Assembly: GCA_031359995.1 (NCBI GenBank)
Contig: JANMAT010000040.1
Coordinates: 1 to 33,117, forward strand
Direction: 5' to 3'
DNA length: 33,117 bases
Source of the DNA: JANMAT01 sp031359995
GTDB taxonomy: Bacteria; Actinomycetota; Acidimicrobiia; Acidimicrobiales; Ilumatobacteraceae
Part shown: positions 1-6,094 of the stretch, piece by piece
Layout: every line of letters starts with the position of its first letter
How positions within the stretch are numbered: the stretch's first letter is position 1
Notes under the pieces: model-generated
What the model saw: only the letters and a program-made list of their open reading frames with translations
Databases searched by the model: none
What the model was told of the DNA's origin: nothing
Translations under genes and position numbers: made by a program

Positions 1-85
1 GCACGAACTGGCGGCCATCGTCCCCCCGAAGGATCACGCCGAAGCGCTTGGCCCCACCCTTGGTCGTCCGCTCCCGCACCTCCAC
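1..85 (-). CDS. Partial CDS, possible tyrosine integrase N-terminus (cut by left edge)
   Basis: Reading leftwards from GTG at 85 gives 28 codons with GC-rich third positions, running off the window. The peptide begins VEVRERTTKGGAKRFG and continues through ILRGDDGRQF. This parallels the start of the complete integrase in this window (KTKSGELRYEVRYRAPDGRE): a basic stretch, two short beta-strand-like segments and a DGR turn, as expected for an integrase arm-binding domain. In pSAM2-like elements rep, xis and int are read in the same direction, and this position downstream of rep fits that layout. The start is uncertain: GTG at 79 and an earlier GTG inside the neighbouring gene are also in frame. 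The identity is inferred from a very short peptide. Confidence 0.4.
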   Translation of the reverse strand, partial: MEVRERTTKGGAKRFGVILRGDDGRQFV

Positions 86-110
86 CGGAACAGGCCACGT
101 CGGCGCGCTG

Positions 111-377
111 CTATCGGTAGTCGAGTAAGTAGAGCAGGAACACCGCACGGACCGGCCCGCCGCCGAAGGTGTAGCCAACGAGAACGTCCGCGCCGGGCAC
201 CTCGGAGTAGATCACCCGGCGACCGCTCGGCTCACGAGTCCAACTCCAACGCGCAACCATCTCCGGCCCGCGCACAAGCGCATCCAGCCACGCGGCCATG
301 GCGCGCAAGCGCACGTCAGAATCGGTTTGGGCGAGCCACGACTCAAGCGCGCCACCCTTGTCGAACAGCTCGAACAC
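111..377 (-). CDS. Hypothetical protein, 88 aa
   Basis: Unrecognised small protein starting at GTG. It has an N-terminal helix-like half with WLAQTDSDVRLRAMAAWL and a beta-rich C-terminal half ending VFLLYLLDYR. The alternating hydrophobic strands near the end (GADVLVGYTF, then AVFLLYLLDY) recall the core of RelE/ParE-type toxins, but no catalytic residues can be assigned. It lies 17 bp downstream of a 60-aa gene on the same strand, so a toxin-antitoxin-like pair is possible but unproven. No Shine-Dalgarno is visible; coupling to the upstream gene is likely. It belongs to the leftward series of small genes of the mobile element. Confidence 0.5.
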   Translation of the reverse strand: MFELFDKGGALESWLAQTDSDVRLRAMAAWLDALVRGPEMVARWSWTREPSGRRVIYSEVPGADVLVGYTFGGGPVRAVFLLYLLDYR

Positions 378-394
378 GTCGCGCTGCTAGGCGA

Positions 395-577
395 TCAGTC
401 GACGTACTTCGCCCTCAGCGCGGCCAGGTCAACCCGCTGGTACCCCGACGGGATCTCGCCCGCGTCGAGCGCGTCGTGCACGCGGTCGGCCTCGTCGAAC
501 ACCCCGTTCGCGCGCAACAGTTCCTCGGCTTCGTCGACGGTATGACCATCAGTCCGGTGCCACACGTTGTTGCCCAT
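395..577 (-). CDS. Hypothetical protein, 60 aa
   Basis: Small acidic, mostly helical protein starting MGNNVWHRTDGHTVDEAEEL and ending AALRAKYVD. The ATG at 577 is chosen because GAAAGG precedes it at ribosome-binding distance; a longer upstream frame has no such site. It is followed 17 bp later by the 88-aa gene, so the two probably form an operon. Size and charge would suit an antitoxin or a small regulatory protein, but nothing in it identifies a family. The 110 bp upstream (578-687) is unusually AT-rich for this window and holds a CACCGCGGTG palindrome (630-639) and a TTGACG hexamer on the minus strand (648-643), a possible promoter. Confidence 0.55.
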   Translation of the reverse strand: MGNNVWHRTDGHTVDEAEELLRANGVFDEADRVHDALDAGEIPSGYQRVDLAALRAKYVD

Positions 578-687
578 GCCTTTCAGACTACGCACACCGC
601 GGATCCGTACAACCATCAGTAGCGAGTTACACCGCGGTGATTCGTCAATAGTTGAGCAAGGAACGCATACCCACTAGGTGCCAGCAC

Positions 688-912
688 CTACACCCCACCC
701 GACGCAAGCTCCACCGCCGCCCTCAACCGTTCGACGTGCTCGAGCACCGCGGCCCGCATCGACGAACCACGCTCAGCCGTGGCCAGGGCGTGGGTCAGCA
801 CGTCCAGCCGTCCGCCCACCGTCTCGACCAGTTCGGCCGGCGATGCGCCACGCTCCACCGCGGCGGCCACCTGGGCGGCGAGGACACGGTCACGGGAGTA
901 GCGGCGGGCCAT
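688..912 (-). CDS. Hypothetical protein, 74 aa, helical
   Basis: Unrecognised protein beginning MARRYSRDRVLAAQVAAAVE and rich in Ala, Arg, Glu and Val, predicted by eye to be two or three helices. The ATG at 912 is preferred over an upstream start at 1020 because the longer N-terminus has shadow-like composition and would run through the palindrome at 960-974. It is transcribed divergently from the small membrane protein at 1009, with that palindrome between them, so it could be a small DNA-binding regulator of this junction. That role is an inference from position only; no classical HTH signature is clear. Confidence 0.5.
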   Translation of the reverse strand: MARRYSRDRVLAAQVAAAVERGASPAELVETVGGRLDVLTHALATAERGSSMRAAVLEHVERLRAAVELASGGV

Positions 913-959
913 GGCGGCAGTGTGCCCGCGGGGTGCCACAGGGTCACCACGGCCCACTA

Positions 960-974
960 TTGACACCGTGTCAA
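960..974. promoter_or_regulatory. Perfect 15-bp palindrome TTGACACCGTGTCAA in a divergent intergenic region
   Basis: Two 7-bp arms (TTGACAC and GTGTCAA) flank a single C. The site lies 47 bp from the start of the 74-aa gene and 34 bp from the start of the 68-aa membrane protein, between divergent starts. Each arm contains TTGACA, a consensus -35 hexamer, so the palindrome could act as an operator, as two opposed -35 elements, or both. No protein can be assigned to it from the sequence. Confidence 0.5.
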
Positions 975-1008
975 CGCCGACACCCTGCGCCGGCCATAGC
1001 GTCCCGAC

Positions 1009-1215
1009 GTGGGGCTTCAATACCTACCGATCTACTTGCTTGCCACGATCGCCATGGTCGTCTTCGTGTGGCGGGTCGGCCGAGGCCTGTTCTACTTGGT
1101 CCTGATCCCGGTGAACGCAGCTCGGCTCGCGGGCACCGTGGTGCGGCACGCCATGAGCCGCGCCTACCGTCCGATCGCGCTCAGACTCATAGCGCGGCGT
1201 CACCGCCCGAGCTAA
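1009..1215 (+). CDS. Small single-pass membrane protein, 68 aa
   Basis: Starts at GTG (MGLQYLPIYLLATIAMVVFV). A hydrophobic segment at about residues 5-22 is followed by a second, weaker one at about 28-42 and a strongly basic tail (RRHRPS). There is no Shine-Dalgarno; instead TAGCGT (997-1002) stands 6 nt before the start, which in actinomycetes is the usual -10 placement for a leaderless transcript. It is one of the few rightward genes in this part of the element. Function unknown; small basic membrane proteins in actinomycete conjugative elements include spread (Spd) proteins, but no specific match can be claimed. Confidence 0.55.
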   Translation: MGLQYLPIYLLATIAMVVFVWRVGRGLFYLVLIPVNAARLAGTVVRHAMSRAYRPIALRLIARRHRPS

Positions 1216-1349
1216 CCCTCCGCTTCCTGCGAAAGCGCCGGTTGCACGTGCCGCAGCAGCCCGCGGTTGAGGGGCGCGAGCATCTTGTAGACGAGCGTGT
1301 TCAGTTCGCTCGGTGACGGGTCGTCGGCGAAGTCAGGCATTGGGTCCAT
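1212..1349 (-). CDS. Possible 45-aa protein
   Basis: An ATG-initiated frame starting MDPMPDFADDPSPSELNTLV and ending QPALSQEAEG, with GC-rich third positions. It overlaps the stop codon of the convergent 68-aa gene by 4 bp. There is no convincing ribosome binding site. It would extend the series of small leftward genes after rep. No family recognised; it could be non-coding. Confidence 0.35.
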   Translation of the reverse strand: MDPMPDFADDPSPSELNTLVYKMLAPLNRGLLRHVQPALSQEAEG

Positions 1350-1385
1350 GTGCCGGTAACCCTACGCACTAGCGCAGCGGCGTCG

Positions 1386-1634
1386 CTACGGGGTCCGAGC
1401 GTTCTGACACCCTTCGCCCCTCGGTGGCCCGATGCCGTCAAGCACATGGGCCGGTGCACCCCGCGCCCGTGCGAGGTCGCGCAGGTACAAGGGCACGAGC
1501 TCGTCGGACGGGGCGCCTTCGACGACCGGGTGCACGGGCGACGAACAGCCGGCGCAGAGCGAACCATCGGGCGGCGTGGGAGTCGAAGTAGGGGACGGGT
1601 CGGAGTCGTCGACCAGCCCGGTCGGGACGTCAAT
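1386..1634 (-). CDS. Possible 82-aa protein with a CxxC motif; start codon uncertain
   Basis: A frame downstream of the 51-aa membrane gene shows strong GC third-position bias from its first codons. It carries a Pro/Ser/Thr linker (DPSPTSTPTPPDG), then CAGCSSPVHPVVE, which has a CxxC pair and a following His, then an amphipathic stretch LVPLYLRDLARARG. The in-frame stop upstream leaves no ATG, GTG or TTG before the coding signal. The best-placed initiator is a rare ATT at 1634; an internal GTG lies at the VHPVVE stretch. A zinc-ribbon-like fold is plausible but not demonstrable from one CxxC. Because the usual start codons are absent it is easily missed by gene callers. Confidence 0.4.
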   Translation of the reverse strand: MDVPTGLVDDSDPSPTSTPTPPDGSLCAGCSSPVHPVVEGAPSDELVPLYLRDLARARGAPAHVLDGIGPPRGEGCQNARTP

Positions 1635-1657
1635 ACAGCCACCCGCTGCACTTCGAC

Positions 1658-1813
1658 TTAGTCGTCATCGTCATCGCGCATCAGCCAGAAGGTGACGGCC
1701 ACCCCGACCAAGAGGGCCTGTAACCACGGCCACAGGGGGTGGGTCACGAGCACAAGGCCGAACACCAATGCGAGGACAACCAATTCAGGCTGACTTGGTC
1801 GCCTCAGCTTCAC
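1658..1813 (-). CDS. Small two-TM membrane protein, 51 aa, coupled to rep
   Basis: The GTG start overlaps the rep stop codon by 4 bp (GTGA), the hallmark of translational coupling. The protein begins MKLRRPSQPE, has two hydrophobic segments (about residues 11-24 and 31-45) separated by THPLWPW, and ends LMRDDDDD, a run of five aspartates. Basic N-terminus and acidic C-terminus suggest a small hairpin membrane protein with a highly charged tail. Its role is unknown; conjugative actinomycete elements often encode small membrane spread proteins beside rep or tra genes. Confidence 0.65.
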   Translation of the reverse strand: MKLRRPSQPELVVLALVFGLVLVTHPLWPWLQALLVGVAVTFWLMRDDDDD

Positions 1814-2955
1814 AGAGCGACGAGAGTACAGCGTGCCCGACCGGTCATCGCCCGGCGCTCGGCCAGCACCTCGAGCACCACGTCCCGCGCCGATGGTGGG
1901 TCACCGCCCTGTCCGAGCGCGGCCCATTCCTCGACGGCGAGTAGGTAGCGGTCGTCGGCGTGGAGCTCCACCAGGGCGACCCACTCGACCACGTCGACCT
2001 CGATGGTTGCGACGACCTCGACGGCCTCGGGCGCGGCGGCGTCCTCGTCGTCGGTCCTGGTGACCTCGTACCGCTCGTACAGCCCGCGTGAGGCTTGGAT
2101 GGCGTGTCGGCCCTTGGTAGCGTCCTCGTACTCCAACCAGCGGTCCCGGGCCTCGGCATCGCCCCACATGGCGGCAGCACCGAGCAGACCGAACGGAGTC
2201 ACCGCGGTGCCGCTCTTGCCGATCTTGGCGGGCTGGCAGGCGACCTCAGCGCCGATGGACCAGCCGCCCGAGTCGGACACGTACTCGCCCACGGCCTGGG
2301 CGTCGTGCACCAGCTCCACATCGATGCCGTTGCGGGCGGAGGGCCGGCGCCCGCACACCTTCTCGGCTGAGTCGGCCCAGCGTTGGAACAGGGCCAGCCA
2401 CAGGTCGACGAGCTCGGCGTCGACCTCAGCCTTCGGGGTGTCCAGGAAGAACACCGTGTGCACGTGGGGGTGCCAACCGTTGTCCCCGTAGGTGACCTCC
2501 ACCGATCGGACCTGACCGAGCAGCGACCACGCTTCCCGAAAGCCTTGGGACCACGCACCGGACCACATGCGCCGCCACGTAGCCGCCAGGTCACCGAGGA
2601 CCGTCGTCAGGGCCTCGTCGGCGCGGTGGGGCAGCGTGAACGTCACCAGCAAACACGTATGCCCTTCAGCTTGGGCGCGCTCGACGAGGGCAGTCAGCTC
2701 GTGGGCGCGGCGTTGGCGGATCGTCGGGGCACACCGCGGGCACGCCCACGGACTGGCACACCGCTTCACCCCCTGCACGTGAGCGCGGCCGGTCGTGCCG
2801 GACACGTTGACGCGGACGACGCCCTGGGTTGGGGCGATCATGCACTCAGCCGCACCGGCGCGGGATGAGGTGCGACGAACGAACGCAGCCAGGCGTGATC
2901 GTGAGAGCCGTCGGTCGGTCGCGTCGGTGGGTGACCATGCCTCGATCAGCGACAC
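1810..2955 (-). CDS. Rolling-circle replication initiator (HUH endonuclease Rep)
   Basis: A 381-aa Rep predicted to nick the element's double-strand origin and start rolling-circle replication of the excised circle. Visible landmarks: a cysteine cluster C66/C72/C75 (CASPWACPRC) as in Rep_1/RepSA-like proteins; a beta strand VTFTLPH (104-110) matching motif 1; the metal-binding HUH motif HPHVH (162-166) after a Gly-Asn-Gly-Trp turn; and motif 3 AVGEYVSD with candidate nucleophile Tyr225. The GTG start at 2955 overlaps the preceding gene by 10 bp and has GAGGG just upstream. The stop overlaps the next gene (GTGA). Typical Rep partners (FtsK-like Tra, Xis, Int) surround it, supporting an AICE. 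The C-terminal acidic region (about 300-381) has no assigned role. Confidence 0.85.
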   Translation of the reverse strand: MSLIEAWSPTDATDRRLSRSRLAAFVRRTSSRAGAAECMIAPTQGVVRVNVSGTTGRAHVQGVKRCASPWACPRCAPTIRQRRAHELTALVERAQAEGHTCLLVTFTLPHRADEALTTVLGDLAATWRRMWSGAWSQGFREAWSLLGQVRSVEVTYGDNGWHPHVHTVFFLDTPKAEVDAELVDLWLALFQRWADSAEKVCGRRPSARNGIDVELVHDAQAVGEYVSDSGGWSIGAEVACQPAKIGKSGTAVTPFGLLGAAAMWGDAEARDRWLEYEDATKGRHAIQASRGLYERYEVTRTDDEDAAAPEAVEVVATIEVDVVEWVALVELHADDRYLLAVEEWAALGQGGDPPSARDVVLEVLAERRAMTGRARCTLVAL

Positions 2956-3395
2956 GTCGGGCCCTCAGCGAAGCAATCGTCTACACCTATACCAAGAGCG
3001 ACCGCGCCCAACCCGGGAAGGGGAACGGCGGAGGACGGGGGAGCATGGAAGGAGAAAGAGGAGGAAGAAGGAAGTAGAGATGCGGGGTCACGGGCGGGGC
3101 CGTCGTCGGCTGGTTCGGGCCCTTCGGGCCCGGCCGCCGCCGTCCCCCCAAGGGGAAGAGGGCGGGTGGCGAGGCAAGGCGCAGCGATCCAACCGGGGCC
3201 GAACGGGGTCGGGTGAGGCTGGCACCACAGACGGACCGCTCGAAGGCCCCACATCACGTGGCAGCGTTCGGCATCCACGTCGATCGCGAACGGGTGGCCG
3301 AGCATGACGCGCTCGGCCAGGGCGTCGAGCGAGCAGCCGGCCATGGCGGCCACGTCCCACACGAAGGCGCCGGGGAGCATCAGCCGTCCGCTCAC
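2946..3395 (-). CDS. Hypothetical protein, 149 aa, coupled to the transfer ATPase
   Basis: The GTG start overlaps the ATPase stop by 4 bp (GTGA) and the end overlaps rep by 10 bp, so it sits inside the replication/transfer operon. The N-terminal 80 residues look folded (LMLPGAFVWDVAAMAGCSLD, then HPFAIDVDAERCHVMW); the C-terminal part is Pro/Ser-rich and looks disordered, ending DDCFAEGPTCR. The Ser/Phe/Pro-coding stretch gives a nearly all-purine tract on the plus strand (about 3017-3083). No family recognised; position between tra and rep suggests an accessory replication or transfer role. Confidence 0.6.
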   Translation of the reverse strand: MSGRLMLPGAFVWDVAAMAGCSLDALAERVMLGHPFAIDVDAERCHVMWGLRAVRLWCQPHPTPFGPGWIAAPCLATRPLPLGGTAAAGPEGPEPADDGPARDPASLLPSSSSFSFHAPPSSAVPLPGLGAVALGIGVDDCFAEGPTCR

Positions 3396-4388
3396 GACGC
3401 CAACGCCCACACGTTCGACCCCTTGGCGTGGGTCACCAGGCCGCGTTCGGCGAGGCGCTCCAACCGCTTCCGGCAGGCGTCCACGCTTACACCCGCGGCA
3501 TCGGCGAGAGCCTGGTGGGTCTGCTCGCCCGCTTCGAGCAGCCCGAGCAGCACGGCGTCGTCGTCGGATGCGGCGCGGGTGTAGCTGGTCGCCGTCGCAC
3601 CGTCGGCGGGTGGGGCGAACGCTTCGAGGTCCAGGGCGGGGCGCAGGTGGGCGTTGGCCTTGGCGAGCCCGCGGGCGTAGCTCGGTTCGCACCACGAGAT
3701 GCGAGCCTCGCGCGGCTCGAGCTCGTCCTCGACCTGTAGGAAGCATCGCCCGCGGTGGGCATCGCCGGCGGGGAGACGGTGCGGGCCCGGGTCGTCGGCC
3801 GTGATCCCTGGTAGGGCCATCTTGGCGTCCTCGACCGATCGCAGGCGGAAGCCGACACCGGTGGCGAACAGGCTCCGTAGGTAAGTGGGCACGACGTCGG
3901 CGCTGGGGCGTTGGGTGGCGGCAATCACGGCGACCTCGCACGCGCGGCCGAGGGACAGCACTCGGCGGAGACGGATCGACCTCTGTTCGTCGGCCTTGTC
4001 GCCGGCGTGGGTCAGTTCGGCGAGCTCGTCGACGATCACGAGCACCGAGGGATGCTTGGGGGGAAACGGGCCAGGCTTCGACCTCGTTGGCTTCCATCCA
4101 TCGGGTGCGGTGCTCGATGAGAGCGACCAGGCGGCCGAGCACGTCGAGCACGTCGCCGGCGTCGGTTGCGTGGACCGAAGCGCGGGGCTTCCACAGGCCG
4201 AGCTCGGTGCGCTTGGGGTCGATCGTCACGAGCGCCACGTCGGCCTCGAAGCTGGCCTCGGCGGCGATGACACGCAGCAACGACGACTTACCCGAGCCGG
4301 GGAGACCGGCGGCGATCGTCGACAGGGTGGAGATGGGCAGACGGACCGGCCGGCCGTAGATGTCCCGGCCGACGTTGGCGTGCTTCAC
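3392..4388 (-). CDS. FtsK/TraSA-like DNA translocase motor, frameshifted at a G6 run
   Basis: The double-stranded-DNA pump of conjugative transfer. The start is GTG at 4388 with AGGAG upstream. The first frame gives Walker A GLPGSGKSS (about 28-36) and the strand VALVTIDPKR, and reads correctly to about residue 110 (EVEAWPVSP). The rest of the motor is one base out of frame: Walker B VLVIVDELAEL, AATQRPSADVV, GFRLRS, then a winged-helix-like end (LADAAGVSVDACRKRLERL). The shift lies at six G on the plus strand (4058-4063). With five G the frames join as PVSPKHPSVLVIVDEL, giving about 332 aa. It may be a base-calling error, a true mutation or a recoding site. The membrane domain normally fused to this motor is a separate gene (4604-5185). 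Confidence 0.85.
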
Positions 4389-4397
4389 GAAAGGCTC

Positions 4398-4607
4398 CTA
4401 GATGAGGGTGAGTTGCTCGAAGTCGCCCCACCGCGGGCACAGGCCCCGAGGGTGGCCATGGATCTGCCGGTGCGCCGCGTCCATCTCGGCCGGCGAGGGC
4501 GGCACGTAGGCGACCTCAGCCAGGCTCAGGCGGTGCGCGACACGGCGGGCCCGACGCGCAGCCTCGGTAGCCGCGTGCCGTGCCCGCAGGTCGTCCAGCT
4601 CGCTCAT
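4398..4607 (-). CDS. Hypothetical protein, 69 aa, between the two translocase genes
   Basis: Starts MSELDDLRARHAATEAARRA at ATG 4607, overlapping the stop of the membrane translocase subunit by 4 bp (ATGA). It ends 9 bp before the motor start. The N-terminal half is a charged helix or short coiled coil; the C-terminal half (YVPPSPAEMDAAHRQIHG, then GLCPRWGDFEQLTLI) is Pro-containing. It sits exactly where the linker between membrane and motor domains would be in a one-piece Tra protein. It may therefore be an adaptor between the two subunits; this is an inference from position. Confidence 0.6.
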   Translation of the reverse strand: MSELDDLRARHAATEAARRARRVAHRLSLAEVAYVPPSPAEMDAAHRQIHGHPRGLCPRWGDFEQLTLI

Positions 4608-5185
4608 GCGGTGCGCTGGTAGGTACTCACCGGGGGCGCGTCGCGGTGAACGGTGATCATCACGAACTTGGACCCGAGCTCGGCGTCGAGCGTGACGTGC
4701 TCGACACCCCAGCGCAGCGACAACCGGCCGACGGCCTGCTCGTAGTCACCCACGCTCTGCCCAGCCAGCGGGCGGCACCGGTAGGTGCGGGTGCCGTACG
4801 GGTCGACGTTGATCCGCACCCGCGGGACGACCATGATCACGCGATCGAGCGGGGTGTCGGTGCCGGCCAGCACGTTCGGCTCAGCCTCCACCGCCAAGCC
4901 GGCGGCACGGGCGTCCAGATACCACCGGGCCCGCCACCACGACCAGGCGACGAACACACGCACAGGGACGACGAGCACCACCAGGGCGACGGCGACGCCG
5001 GCCATAAGCAGGCCGACCGGTAGCGCGACGAACGTGGCGACGAAGACGGTCGAGCCGACAACCGCCAGAGTCGGCGTCCAAGCGGCCAGCACCTCGAGCA
5101 GCTCCCGACGACGACGCCACTTCCCGCCCAGCAGGTGCCGCGGGCCGGCCAGCGTCTGGCGCGTCTGCGGACCGTCGGCGCTCAT
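4604..5185 (-). CDS. Membrane/N-terminal subunit of a split Tra translocase, 193 aa
   Basis: Two transmembrane helices at about residues 36-56 and 58-80 (TLAVVGSTVFVATF; AVALVVLVVPV) follow a basic cytoplasmic start (KWRRRREL). A soluble domain comes next, with RVRINVDPYG, then GQSVGDYEQAVGRLSLRWG, and ends FVMITVHRDAPP. As recalled, actinomycete TraSA/FtsK-like transfer proteins carry this same order (two TM helices, a GQ-x-DYE/W-x-A-x-x-L domain, a strand ending in RDP) before the P-loop motor. Here the chain stops after RDAPP and the motor is encoded separately. The start at 5185 overlaps the upstream stop (ATGA). Confidence 0.7.
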   Translation of the reverse strand: MSADGPQTRQTLAGPRHLLGGKWRRRRELLEVLAAWTPTLAVVGSTVFVATFVALPVGLLMAGVAVALVVLVVPVRVFVAWSWWRARWYLDARAAGLAVEAEPNVLAGTDTPLDRVIMVVPRVRINVDPYGTRTYRCRPLAGQSVGDYEQAVGRLSLRWGVEHVTLDAELGSKFVMITVHRDAPPVSTYQRTA

Positions 5186-5583
5186 GAGGACTCGCGGATC
5201 GGTTCGTGGTGGTGGATGACGACGCGGGTCGGGCGGGGCGCGGGCCAGGCGGAGCCGAGCCGGTCGCTGTAGGCGCCGTGCGCGGGTCGGGCCAGCGAGT
5301 CAGCGAGCCGGGCGCGGCGGGCCTCGACGAGCCGGTCTTCGTCCGCTCGTACGTCAGCTTCGGACCACGGGCGCGTCGCGCACTTCGCTTCGAGCCGCTG
5401 GCGGTAGCGGGCTTGGGAACGTTCGGCCATCGCCAGGCCGACCACGAGAGCGGCGGTGAGCGCAGTCAGCAGCACGACCCCGCCGGCCCACGGGTTGGCC
5501 ATGGCCGCGAGCCCGGCGACGGCGCCGGCCACGGCCGCGGTGCAGATCACCACGAGCGGGGCCGGCGCCTTGCATGCCCTCAC
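5182..5583 (-). CDS. Small membrane protein of the transfer operon, 133 aa (Spd-like)
   Basis: Start GTG at 5583 lies 7 bp after the stop of the SCO3933-like gene; longer in-frame extensions have shadow composition. Two hydrophobic segments (about 8-27 PLVVICTAAVAGAVAGLAA and 34-52 GVVLLTALTAALVVGLAMAE) are followed by a charged helix (ADEDRLVEARRARLADSLA) and a His/Arg tail. The stop overlaps the next gene (ATGA). Membrane proteins in this position in actinomycete elements are often Spd (intramycelial spread) or transfer accessory proteins; topology and context fit, but no sequence signature proves it. Confidence 0.65.
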   Translation of the reverse strand: MRACKAPAPLVVICTAAVAGAVAGLAAMANPWAGGVVLLTALTAALVVGLAMAERSQARYRQRLEAKCATRPWSEADVRADEDRLVEARRARLADSLARPAHGAYSDRLGSAWPAPRPTRVVIHHHEPIRESS

Positions 5584-5590
5584 GGCGACC

Positions 5591-5974
5591 TCAGGCAGCC
5601 GTGCCGGCCGGTGCGGGCTCGGCCTTCGGCTTGGTGCCGTTCGTGCTCGGCCGACCGGTCTTGCACCCGTCAGCGGAGAATGCGAGACCGTTGCGGCCTT
5701 CCATGACCCACGGGAAGCACCGGAGGTTGTCGAACTGGATCGGCTGGAAGGCGTCGAGCACTTCGCCGAGGTCGCGCGGGTTCGGCACGGCGACCTCAAC
5801 GAGCTCCGGCTTGGCGCCTTCGATGCCACCGCCGATCTCGCGGAGCAGGACACGCACGGCCCAGATCGGGCGCCCGTCATCGCGGGTCACCTTCTGGGCG
5901 CCGTCCTGCATCTTGCCGACGGTCTCGATGTACACGGTCTCGACACGGGTGGTATCGACGGGCACGAACTTCAT
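5591..5974 (-). CDS. SCO3933-like regulatory protein, 127 aa; first gene of the transfer operon
   Basis: The ATG at 5974 has an excellent ribosome site (AGAAGGAG, 7 nt upstream), so it is the start; an in-frame ATG at 6010 lies inside the palindromic operator. The protein begins MKFVPVDTTRVETVYIETVG, then has DGRPIWAVRVLL, the strand LVEVAVPNP and the end region GRNGLAFSADGCK. That layout matches, as recalled, the SCO3933-family proteins that head Streptomyces AICE operons upstream of tra and rep. The tail is Lys/Pro/Ala-rich. It probably helps control or assemble the transfer apparatus; the molecular function of the family is not established. Confidence 0.75.
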   Translation of the reverse strand: MKFVPVDTTRVETVYIETVGKMQDGAQKVTRDDGRPIWAVRVLLREIGGGIEGAKPELVEVAVPNPRDLGEVLDAFQPIQFDNLRCFPWVMEGRNGLAFSADGCKTGRPSTNGTKPKAEPAPAGTAA

Positions 5975-5991
5975 GATCAGCTCTCCTTCTC

Positions 5992-6009
5992 TGCCATCAA
6001 TTGATGGCA
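5992..6009. promoter_or_regulatory. Perfect 18-bp palindromic operator TGCCATCAATTGATGGCA
   Basis: Both 9-bp arms match perfectly. It lies 17 bp upstream of the SCO3933-like start, just downstream of the candidate operon promoter, where a bound repressor would block transcription. A half-copy of the site recurs 40 bp to the right. Confidence 0.6.
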
Positions 6010-6021
6010 CTCGGCGAACCG

Positions 6022-6050
6022 ACGATACCTGTGACTACAATTGATGGCAA
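6022..6050 (-). promoter_or_regulatory. Candidate promoter of the transfer/replication operon
   Basis: On the minus strand, -35 TTGCCA (6050-6045), a 17-bp spacer and -10 TATCGT (6027-6022) give an expected start of transcription near 6015, about 40 nt before the operon's first start codon. The -35 falls inside the half-operator and the full palindrome lies just downstream, consistent with repression. On the plus strand TACAAT (6036-6041) could serve as a -10 for the divergent HTH gene. Confidence 0.45.
6038..6049. repeat. Half-operator CAATTGATGGCA, 40 bp from its twin
   Basis: The 12 bases repeat exactly the right part of the palindrome (5998-6009). The 40-bp spacing is close to four helical turns, placing both sites on the same DNA face, as expected for cooperative binding. 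Confidence 0.55.
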
Positions 6051-6094
6051 CCCCTCCCGCCTACATTCGCTGGCAGATGGGTCGGAGAATCGAC

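Noticed and set aside
1301..1651. 116-codon Arg/Thr/Pro-rich reading
   Set aside because: Shadow composition; the adjacent frame (1386-1634) has the GC third-position bias expected of coding sequence.
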